Below, piece after piece: positions 1 through 5,883 of a stretch of DNA of 7,622 bases. The notes under the pieces are model-generated. The model was not told the DNA's origin, ran no database searches, and saw nothing but the letters and a program-made list of their open reading frames with translations. Positions within the stretch are counted from its first letter, which is position 1; each line of letters opens with the position of its first letter. A program made the position numbers and the translations under genes. The stretch lies in the NCBI GenBank assembly GCA_964613235.1, contig CAZTGM010000064.1, positions 1-7,622 of the forward strand. The letters are read 5' to 3'. Source of the stretch: J005 sp964613235 (GTDB lineage Bacteria > Pseudomonadota > Zetaproteobacteria > Mariprofundales > Mariprofundaceae).

Positions 1-2141
1 TCCGGCAACATGCCGCAACGCTGCATGTCATACAGCACTTCAAAGGCCATATACGGGTTGATGGCTTCTGCCCCATAACCGGCGAGTGTGGCAAAATGAT
101 GAACTTCGCGAGCCGTGCCGGCTTCGACGACGAGACCGGTTTCCGTACGTAGACCCTGACGGATCAGATGCTGATGCACGGCGGAGGTGGCCAGCAGTGA
201 CGGAATGGCCACATGATCGGCATCCACGCCGCGGTCAGACAGGATGATGATGTTATAGTGTTCATTAACGGCCTGTTCAGCTGATGCACACAGCTTGTCA
301 ATGGCTGCTTTCATGCCGGCAGCGCCTTCGCTGACCGGGTAGCACATGGACAGGGTGATCGTGCGGAACTTGCCGTCGGTGATCTGGTCGATATGGCGGA
401 TTTTCTCCAGATCGACATTGCCGAGGATCGGTTGATGTACTTCCAGACGCAGGTGCGGATCGGTTTCGTTCAGGCCCAGCAGGTTCGGGCGTGGCCCGAT
501 GATGGAGGTCAGGCTCATGACCATTTCCTCACGGATCGGATCGATCGGAGGGTTGGTTACCTGGGCGAACAACTGGCGGAAATAATTGCTCAGATGGCGT
601 GGTCGGTCGGAGAGTACAGCCAGCGGATTGTCATTACCCATCGAACCAATGGCTTCCTGGCCGGATATGGCCATGGGCGCCATCAGGAAATTGAGGTCCT
701 CCTGCGAATAGCCATAGGCCTTCATGCGATGCAGCAGAGTGTCGTGATTGGGGGGCATGGTCGGAATTTCTTCCGGAAGGTCTTCCAGCTGAATCTGGGT
801 TTCGGCCAGAATTTTGCGATAGGGCCGGGCCGTGGCCAGCTGGTGTTTGATTTCCTCATCGTCGATAATGCGACCTTCTTCCAGATCGATGAGCAGCATC
901 TTGCCCGGTTGTAGGCGCCATTTCTTGATGATTTTTTCTTCCGGAATATCGAGTACGCCCATTTCGGAAGCGCCGACAACCAGGTCGTCATCGGTGATCA
1001 GATAACGCGCCGGACGCAGGCCATTACGATCCAGTGTGGCACCAATCTGACGGCCATCGGTGAAGGCTACGGCCGCCGGACCGTCCCATGGCTCCATCAG
1101 CGCGGCATAGTGTTCATAGAATGCCTTGCGTTCGTCATCCATTAACGTGTTGCCGGCCCAAGCCTCGGGAATCATCAGCATGGCCGCCTGGGCCAGGCTG
1201 TAGCCGCCCATGTATAGCAGTTCCAGGGCATTGTCGAAACAGGCCGTATCGGATTGTCCTTCGTTGATGATCGGCCACAATCGCTTGAGATCTTCGCCGA
1301 GAATATCGGAATGCATGGAGTGACGGCGTGCGTTCATCCAGTTGATATTGCCGCGTACGGTATTGATTTCACCGTTGTGGGCAACCATGCGGAACGGATG
1401 TGCCAGTTCCCATGCCGGGAAGGTATTGGTGGAGAAGCGCTGATGCACCAGTGCCAGCGCGCTGGTGAATGCAGGGTCGGTCAGGTCAGCATAGTACAAT
1501 GATACCTGATGGGACAGGAACATGCCTTTGTAGACGATCGTACGACTGGACATGGATGGAATATAGAACGTGGCCGAATCGACGAAGCCGAGCTTGCCAA
1601 CACGACCATTGATAATCTTGCGGGTGACAAACAGTTTGCGCTCGAAGGCTTCGCTGTCCATATTGCCGCGTCCGATAAATACCTGCTCGATAACGGGTTC
1701 GCAATTGATAACGCTTTGCGGCAGATCGGCTTTGACTGCATCTGTCGGCACTGTGCGCCAGCCCAGCACCTGATTGCCTTCTTCACTGATGGTTTGCTCG
1801 ATGATGGCCTTGCAGGTGTTGCGGTGGCCTTCATCCCTGGGGAAGAAAATCATGCCCACGCCATATTCGCCGATAGCCGGCAGGCCGATGCCGAGATCGG
1901 CAGCGATGGCCTGGAAGAAATCATGTGGCAACTGGGTCAGAATGCCGGCGCCATCGCCTTCGCGAGGATCGGCACCCGAGGCGCCGCGATGGGTCAGGCG
2001 ATTGAGAATCTCCAGGCCCTGTTGCACAATGGCGTGACTCTTCCGGTTTTTGATATGCGCCACAAAGCCGACACCGCAGGCATCGTGTTCGTGCTGTGGA
2101 TCGTACATTCCCTGTTTGAGTGGCAAGCGCATCTGACTCAT
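1..2141 (-). CDS. gltB: Glutamate synthase large subunit (GltB), N-terminal 713 codons, runs off the left edge
   Basis: Large chain of glutamate synthase (GOGAT), which moves the amide nitrogen of glutamine onto 2-oxoglutarate to give two glutamates, normally with the GltD small subunit. The frame is open from the ATG at 2141 to the window edge, with no stop. A short leader ends in DACGVGF, placing the N-terminal nucleophile of class II glutaminases at Cys22; by family precedent the leader is removed. Other family motifs in order: HRGASGAD (about residue 50), FSTNTFPAW, HNGEINTVRGNINWM (about 255-270), FDNALELL, MIPEAW, MEPWDGPAA (about 350), RNGLRPAR (about 370), and INPYMAFEV (about 695) in the central domain. 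The FMN domain and C-terminal beta helix (family length about 1,500 residues) are missing only because the window ends. GGGGA about 8 bases upstream supports ATG 2141. An in-frame ATG at codon 12 (MYDPQHEHDACG) resembles the start in some relatives and is the main alternative. Confidence 0.96.
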   Translation of the reverse strand, partial: MSQMRLPLKQGMYDPQHEHDACGVGFVAHIKNRKSHAIVQQGLEILNRLTHRGASGADPREGDGAGILTQLPHDFFQAIAADLGIGLPAIGEYGVGMIFFPRDEGHRNTCKAIIEQTISEEGNQVLGWRTVPTDAVKADLPQSVINCEPVIEQVFIGRGNMDSEAFERKLFVTRKIINGRVGKLGFVDSATFYIPSMSSRTIVYKGMFLSHQVSLYYADLTDPAFTSALALVHQRFSTNTFPAWELAHPFRMVAHNGEINTVRGNINWMNARRHSMHSDILGEDLKRLWPIINEGQSDTACFDNALELLYMGGYSLAQAAMLMIPEAWAGNTLMDDERKAFYEHYAALMEPWDGPAAVAFTDGRQIGATLDRNGLRPARYLITDDDLVVGASEMGVLDIPEEKIIKKWRLQPGKMLLIDLEEGRIIDDEEIKHQLATARPYRKILAETQIQLEDLPEEIPTMPPNHDTLLHRMKAYGYSQEDLNFLMAPMAISGQEAIGSMGNDNPLAVLSDRPRHLSNYFRQLFAQVTNPPIDPIREEMVMSLTSIIGPRPNLLGLNETDPHLRLEVHQPILGNVDLEKIRHIDQITDGKFRTITLSMCYPVSEGAAGMKAAIDKLCASAEQAVNEHYNIIILSDRGVDADHVAIPSLLATSAVHQHLIRQGLRTETGLVVEAGTAREVHHFATLAGYGAEAINPYMAFEVLYDMQRCGMLP

Positions 2142-2166
2142 TCCAATTTCCCCGAATGTTTCATTT

Positions 2167-2210
2167 CCCTGAAAGAAAAAACGCGTCTGCAATCGCCTTC
2201 TTTCAAAGGG
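2167..2210. repeat. Imperfect inverted repeat in the leader region of gltB
   Basis: The arm CCCTGAAAGAA (2167-2177) is complementary to TTCTTTC plus AGGG at 2198-2210, with two unpaired bases and a 20-base loop. The loop can form a small inner GCG/CGC stem. The repeat sits 26 bases upstream of the gltB start. No U tract follows on the minus strand, so a simple terminator is unlikely. It could be a leader-RNA hairpin or an operator, or could be chance. The rest of the 140-base gap between the glycosyltransferase and gltB shows no convincing sigma-70 or sigma-54 promoter. Confidence 0.35.
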
Positions 2211-2281
2211 TGGGGGAATCTAGCGAAAAGGTGCGCGTTGCTCCAGTCCGATGTTACGGTATGTGCCTGTGCTTTGGTCGT

Positions 2282-3994
2282 TTAGCCAGCAGCGGATCGC
2301 AGCAGGCGCGCGGGCAGGAAAGGCAGGCCGCTGATCAGCGCCATCAGCAGTGCTGCCAAATAAGGCAGTATCAATACGCCCAACAGCAGCAGCCAGGCCA
2401 GCAAATCCACATCGAGTGCCGGTCCATGCAGGCTCAGGCCGATCAGGCCCAGTATCAGGCCGGTGAGCAGCATGATTTCCTCGAGCGCGAAACGTAACGC
2501 ATGTTGCCAGGAGACGGCCTGCGCCTGTTTGGGTGTGCGCAGCATATGCCTGTCTGCACGAAAGTGTTCAATTAGCGCATGTGCCGTGATATGCAATAGC
2601 GACAACCGGGCCAGCACGGCGGCTGCGGAGGCCGGAATGGAGGCCTGCACCTCACTTCGCAGATGATGAATCTGGAAAGCTATTTTCAGTAGCAATGGCA
2701 GCGAGAACAGCACCGCAATATAAAACGGTGGTGGCAGTAGCAGTGAAGGCATCAATATCAACATGGTCGACCATGCCAGCACGGCCAGAGTGGTGGCTAC
2801 AATCAGACTATCATTCAGCCAAGGCAACAGCGCTAACAGTAACTGCCATTGTCCGCGCCATCCGCTGTTGCCATGGCGACGTACCATGTCGATGGTACCG
2901 CGACTCCAGCGGAAACGCTGCTGTCGATAGGCGGCAAACGTATCCGGCGTCAATCCCGAGGCGTATACGGCCGGATTGTATACCACCTCATAGCCCTGTT
3001 CGCAGGCACGAATATCGAGTTCCGCATCTTCGCTGATGGCCGATGCATCCCAGCCGCCCGTTTCGTCGAGCAGGGAACGGCGGATCAGCGAGACCTTGCC
3101 ATGATGCAGGATCATGTCATGCCGATCGCGTATTTTCAGGCCGGCATGGAAGATATCCCGGTATTCCGTACTGCAGATGGCTTTAAACAAATTGCGATCG
3201 GCATCACGGAAGCGCTGGGAAGCATGCACAATGGCGACGCGTTCAATCCGGAACTGTGGAACCAGGTCGTGCAGCATCTGGGGGGCGACTCTGCTGTCGG
3301 CATGGACCACGGTGATGAGTTCGGCTTCAGGATGGGTATGTTCCAGCGCCAGGTTCAGCGCACGGGCACGGAAACCGTTTAATTCCGGCTGGTGATAAAA
3401 ATGTACATGTTTGCCCAGTGTCTGGCAGTGCTGCTGGACAGGTTGCCAGCATGATTCCTGCGAGCCGTGATCAATGACGATGATTTCGAAATTCGGATAA
3501 TGTAATCGATTGAGCGCATCGAGTGTTTCAATAACCAGTTGTGCTGGTTCTTCATGAATGGGCAGATGAATGGATACCAACGGTGGATGATCCAGTTCCA
3601 TCGGCATAATGGGCAGTTTCTTCTTTTTGCGTCGCGCCTGCAGCCAGTCACTGCCCAGCGCCACCACTATCACCATCACGGCAGCAAAGCCGATCCCCAG
3701 CATGATGGCGGCAGTAATGGCACCTGCTGTGGCCAGTGTATCGATGCCATGGATGGCGGTTTGGAACCCCAGCGCTGCGGCAGTGTAGGCAACAAGGCCG
3801 GCGATGCCGCAGCCGTGGCCGGAGAACTGGTGGCGTCGATTGACCAGAAACACCAGTGCAAGAAAGGCGATGATGATGGTTGATATTACCAGCATTGGCC
3901 AGTTGATAGCATGACTGCTGTTCCGGACCAGATACCAGCAGATTGTGATTACCAGTGTGGCGATCAGGATGATAAAATTGGCTGTCTTTTCCAT
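2282..3994 (-). CDS. Membrane-embedded family 2 glycosyltransferase, cellulose/PNAG synthase-like
   Basis: Predicted 570-residue integral membrane glycosyltransferase that would move sugar from a nucleotide donor to a polysaccharide or lipid-linked acceptor at the inner membrane. Hydrophobic segments lie at about 5-23, 32-51, 63-80 and 91-113. A basic stretch RRKKKK (121-126) then leads into the GT2 domain (about 138-345). Visible motifs are LVSIHLPIHEE (139-149), IDHGS (174-178), HADS (231-234) where DAD is usual, SED (321-323) and QRFRW (359-363), the Q(Q/R)xRW signature of processive synthases. Further membrane segments lie at about 386-420, 423-443, 506-523 and 530-555. ATG 3994 is chosen because it starts one base after the stop of the upstream dehydrogenase gene and leads straight into the first membrane helix. 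The longer frame from 4144 would overlap that gene by about 150 bases and adds a cysteine-rich stretch with no family character. Substrate and product cannot be told from sequence. Confidence 0.87.
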   Translation of the reverse strand: MEKTANFIILIATLVITICWYLVRNSSHAINWPMLVISTIIIAFLALVFLVNRRHQFSGHGCGIAGLVAYTAAALGFQTAIHGIDTLATAGAITAAIMLGIGFAAVMVIVVALGSDWLQARRKKKKLPIMPMELDHPPLVSIHLPIHEEPAQLVIETLDALNRLHYPNFEIIVIDHGSQESCWQPVQQHCQTLGKHVHFYHQPELNGFRARALNLALEHTHPEAELITVVHADSRVAPQMLHDLVPQFRIERVAIVHASQRFRDADRNLFKAICSTEYRDIFHAGLKIRDRHDMILHHGKVSLIRRSLLDETGGWDASAISEDAELDIRACEQGYEVVYNPAVYASGLTPDTFAAYRQQRFRWSRGTIDMVRRHGNSGWRGQWQLLLALLPWLNDSLIVATTLAVLAWSTMLILMPSLLLPPPFYIAVLFSLPLLLKIAFQIHHLRSEVQASIPASAAAVLARLSLLHITAHALIEHFRADRHMLRTPKQAQAVSWQHALRFALEEIMLLTGLILGLIGLSLHGPALDVDLLAWLLLLGVLILPYLAALLMALISGLPFLPARLLRSAAG

Positions 3995-3995
3995 C

Positions 3996-4760
3996 TCAGG
4001 ATTCGCGTTGCATCTGCCCGGCCATGATGTGCAGGCCGAAACGGCGCGGTATGGTTTTCTGCAGTAACCAGAGCAGGTGATGACGCCATCCGGGCACACA
4101 ATAGCCGCCACCATGTTGCAGGTGTTGCAGGGCATGGCGCACAATCAGTGTGGCCGGGGTGCGAAAGAAGTTTCCGGTCGCATGCGGCATGCCGGAAATG
4201 CGCCGAAAGCCGGTTGGCGACGGGCCGGGCGCCAGCGTGACGATGCGTAATTCATGTTTCAGTTCCGTACGCAACGCTTCGCTCCAGTAAGTCAGTCCGG
4301 CCTTGGCTGCGGCATAGCCGCTCATCCAGGGCAGGGGATATTCCCCGGCCAGTGAGGAAACATTAATAATGAACCCCTGCTGCGATTTCAGTTGCGGCAG
4401 CAGGGCATGGGTCAGTATCATGGGCGCTTCCAGATCGGTTCTCAGCATATTGAGCTGGTCGGCGATCGGCATACGTTCGAACGTGCCCCACAGACCGAAA
4501 CCGGCATTATTCACCAGTCCGTATATGCTTTCATCCATGGATTCGAGCAGGGCATGGATGCCTTTTGCATGGCTCAGATCGGCGGTGATGCAGCGATGTC
4601 GTTGCGGTTTATTCAGCGAATGACGTATTCGTTGTAGTCGTTCTTCGTCGCGCCCATGCAGCAACAGGGAATAACCCAGTGGCTCCAGCTGACGGGCGAA
4701 TTCCATGCCGAAACCGCCGGAAGCGCCGGTAATCAGGATAGAGGATGAATGCTCAGTCAT
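3996..4760 (-). CDS. Short-chain dehydrogenase/reductase (classical SDR), substrate unknown
   Basis: Predicted 254-residue cytosolic NAD(P)-dependent oxidoreductase with a Rossmann fold. Visible motifs are TGASGGFG (11-18) for cofactor binding, a probable acidic cap AD at 60-61, NNAG (84-87), NVSS with the likely catalytic Ser136, and YAAAK giving Tyr149 and Lys153 at normal spacing, then LAPGP (177-181), close to the family PG motif. The Asn usually completing the tetrad appears to be Asp109 (RTDLEAP). The start ATG 4760 overlaps the stop of the phosphatase gene by 8 bases (ATGACTGA), implying translational coupling. A longer frame from 4820 would overlap that gene by 68 bases and adds 20 residues with no SDR features. 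The C-terminal 50 residues contain HLLWLLQK, which may lie against a membrane. Its place between the phosphatase and the glycosyltransferase suggests shared expression but does not identify the substrate. Confidence 0.88.
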   Translation of the reverse strand: MTEHSSSILITGASGGFGMEFARQLEPLGYSLLLHGRDEERLQRIRHSLNKPQRHRCITADLSHAKGIHALLESMDESIYGLVNNAGFGLWGTFERMPIADQLNMLRTDLEAPMILTHALLPQLKSQQGFIINVSSLAGEYPLPWMSGYAAAKAGLTYWSEALRTELKHELRIVTLAPGPSPTGFRRISGMPHATGNFFRTPATLIVRHALQHLQHGGGYCVPGWRHHLLWLLQKTIPRRFGLHIMAGQMQRES

Positions 4761-5577
4761 CGCAGAATGCCTGCAAGTTGCGTTGTCGTTGCCGGAATGA
4801 TGCGATATGCCGGATGCCATGCTTGTGCAATAGTGCCAGGCAGTCCTTCATCCCATGCCCAACCTCGCTCGGTGCATGGGCATCGGAACCATAGGCAAAC
4901 GGAATACCGAGGCGCGTGGCTTCGGCCACGATGTCAGGATGTGGGTAGATTTCGCCAACCGGTTTGCGCAGACCCGCCGAACTGATTTCCAGTGCAGCAC
5001 CGCTCTGTTGCACGGCCTGCAGCATCTGTTGCTGTGCTGCCATAACGCGCTCATTGTCCGATGTTGGCCGATGGCCGAATTTTTTGATCAGATCAGGATG
5101 ACCGATAATATCAAACATACCCGTGGCGGCCGATTTCGCTACCAGAGTGAAATAATCGCAATAGGCATCATCAACGCTGCGTCTGTCCCATTCATCCAGC
5201 GTATCCGGATTATCAAAGCCCCAGTCAGCGATATAATGCACCGAGCCAATCACATAATCCCAGTCATAGGCAGCAATCATGTCTGCCACGTATGTTTCCG
5301 TACCGGGGTGATAGTCTGCTTCCAGACCAATGCGGATGGTGAGTTTTCCGGCAAAGGCATCGCGGCAGGCTTCGGCTTCGTGCAGATAACCATCCAGCTC
5401 TTCCCGACGCATGCGCCATGCAGCGTCGAAACCACCGGGCATCGGCGAATGGTCGGACATGCCGATTTCGGTCAGTCCGGCAGCTATAGCGGCTTCGGCA
5501 TATTCGCGAATCGTACCGCAGGCATGATTGCAGCGCGGTGTATGCATATGATAATCGGGAACGGATCGAAATTTCAT
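4753..5577 (-). CDS. hisJ: Histidinol-phosphatase of the PHP family (HisJ/HisK type)
   Basis: Predicted 274-residue cytosolic metal-dependent phosphatase. Members of this group hydrolyse L-histidinol phosphate to histidinol in histidine synthesis. The PHP metal ligands are visible in order: DYHMHTPRCNHACG (His10, His12), SDHSP (Asp42, His43), GLEADYHPG (Glu86), GSVHYI (His114), GHPDLIKKFG (His160) and GSDAHAP (Asp232, His234). Length and the AGLRKPVGEIYP stretch fit monofunctional HisJ/HisK enzymes rather than polymerase-associated PHP domains or the CpsB tyrosine phosphatases. No other his gene is in the window, so the histidine role rests on family resemblance. It is the first gene of a run of three with overlapping or abutting ends. 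No clear Shine-Dalgarno precedes ATG 5577, and a possible -10 box lies only 8 bases upstream, so the mRNA may have almost no leader. Confidence 0.87.
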   Translation of the reverse strand: MKFRSVPDYHMHTPRCNHACGTIREYAEAAIAAGLTEIGMSDHSPMPGGFDAAWRMRREELDGYLHEAEACRDAFAGKLTIRIGLEADYHPGTETYVADMIAAYDWDYVIGSVHYIADWGFDNPDTLDEWDRRSVDDAYCDYFTLVAKSAATGMFDIIGHPDLIKKFGHRPTSDNERVMAAQQQMLQAVQQSGAALEISSAGLRKPVGEIYPHPDIVAEATRLGIPFAYGSDAHAPSEVGHGMKDCLALLHKHGIRHIASFRQRQRNLQAFCDD

Positions 5578-5584
5578 GCGCTTT

Positions 5585-5612
5585 ACTATAGATGGCTCTT
5601 GCTATCCTGCAA
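5585..5612 (-). promoter_or_regulatory. Possible promoter for the hisJ-SDR-glycosyltransferase operon
   Basis: On the minus strand TTGCAG (5612-5607) is followed after 16 bases by TATAGT (5590-5585). The -10 box matches consensus at five of six positions, the -35 at only three. A start about 7 bases past the -10 would fall at or next to the hisJ ATG, giving a leaderless or nearly leaderless transcript. That agrees with the weak ribosome binding site but makes the call uncertain. Confidence 0.3.
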
Positions 5613-5634
5613 TGCGGGAACTTGGATAAAACGT

Positions 5635-5662
5635 TTGACAGGGAAAGTGAGTTTGGCAAACT
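5635..5662 (+). promoter_or_regulatory. Promoter of the tRNA-Lys/tRNA-Glu genes
   Basis: A perfect TTGACA -35 box (5635-5640) is followed after 16 bases by CAAACT (5657-5662). A GC-rich stretch GCGCGCCC comes directly after, like the discriminator of stable-RNA promoters under stringent control. The -10 match is poor (three of six), but the -35, spacing, discriminator and position just upstream of tRNA-Lys agree. Stringent control is inferred from the discriminator. Confidence 0.6.
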
Positions 5663-5679
5663 GCGCGCCCACCAAAAAT

Positions 5680-5755
5680 GCGCCTATAGCTCAGTTGGTA
5701 GAGTAGCGGACTTTTAATCCGTGGGTCCTAGGTTCGAGTCCTAGTGGGCGCACCA
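5680..5755 (+). tRNA. tRNA-Lys (anticodon TTT)
   Basis: A 76-base cloverleaf. The acceptor stem GCGCCTA pairs with TGGGCGC (5745-5751) with one G-U pair. The D arm starts GCTC and contains the AGTTGGTA loop. The anticodon stem GCGGA/TCCGT encloses CTTTTAA with anticodon TTT at 5713-5715. The T arm has the TTCGAGT loop. Discriminator A and CCA are encoded. A short T run follows at 5756-5760, but there is no hairpin terminator before the next tRNA, so the two may be cotranscribed. Confidence 0.97.
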
Positions 5756-5763
5756 TTTTTATG

Positions 5764-5791
5764 TTGACGTGTCGCTTCACGAACATAGTGT
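5764..5791 (+). promoter_or_regulatory. Possible second promoter in front of tRNA-Glu
   Basis: TTGACG (5764-5769) is followed after 16 bases by TAGTGT (5786-5791), then a GC-rich stretch containing GGCGCG. This resembles the arrangement before tRNA-Lys. The -10 match is weak. The region also holds a perfect small palindrome GAACA-TAG-TGTTC (5781-5793), which could instead mark a spacer hairpin in a joint tRNA precursor. Confidence 0.35.
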
Positions 5792-5807
5792 TCGGCGCGT
5801 CGTCCAG

Positions 5808-5883
5808 GTCCCCATCGTCTAGAGGCCTAGGACACCGCCCTTTCACGGCGGCAACAGGGGTTCGAATCCCCTTGGGGACGCCA
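5808..5883 (+). tRNA. tRNA-Glu (anticodon TTC), site of element integration
   Basis: A 76-base cloverleaf. The acceptor GTCCCCA pairs with TGGGGAC (5873-5879). The anticodon stem CCGCC/GGCGG encloses CTTTCAC with anticodon TTC at 5842-5844. The T arm is AGGGG/CCCCT around the TTCGAAT loop. Discriminator G and CCA are encoded. Its 3' half is also read antisense as the C-terminus of the recombinase, so the tRNA is the likely attachment site. The gene is intact, as expected when an element restores the 3' half on integration. Confidence 0.97.
5843..5883. other. Putative attachment site (element end) in the 3' half of tRNA-Glu
   Basis: This is the part of tRNA-Glu shared with the recombinase reading frame, from the anticodon loop to the CCA end. 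Site-specific elements that use tRNA genes commonly carry a copy of the tRNA 3' half so that the tRNA is rebuilt after integration, with the integrase gene next to it. The crossover cannot be placed and the matching repeat at the other end is outside the window, so the exact limits are inferred. Confidence 0.55.

Noticed and set aside
393..914. A 173-codon plus-strand frame, and several other plus-strand frames within 1-2285
   Set aside because: They lie opposite gltB, whose minus-strand translation matches glutamate synthase motifs throughout. The plus-strand products have no recognisable family features.
2142..2281. Sigma-54 promoter or glutamine riboswitch in front of gltB
   Set aside because: No GG-N10-GC pair with suitable flanks was found on the minus strand, and I saw none of the glutamine riboswitch sequence features.
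3995..4144. N-terminal extension of the glycosyltransferase from ATG 4144
   Set aside because: It lies over the last 50 codons of the dehydrogenase, is rich in cysteine with no signal or domain character, and ATG 3994 abuts the dehydrogenase stop.
4855..5706. A 283-codon plus-strand frame opposite the phosphatase gene, ending inside tRNA-Lys
   Set aside because: The opposite strand encodes an enzyme with the full set of PHP metal ligands. This frame runs through the tRNA promoter and into tRNA-Lys, as a chance frame would.
5665..5751. GCGCCCAC (5665-5672) is complementary to the tRNA-Lys 3' acceptor strand GTGGGCGC (5744-5751), suggesting an alternative precursor fold
   Set aside because: The predicted transcription start lies at about 5669, so most of the upstream segment would not be in the RNA. 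GC-rich discriminators give such matches by chance.
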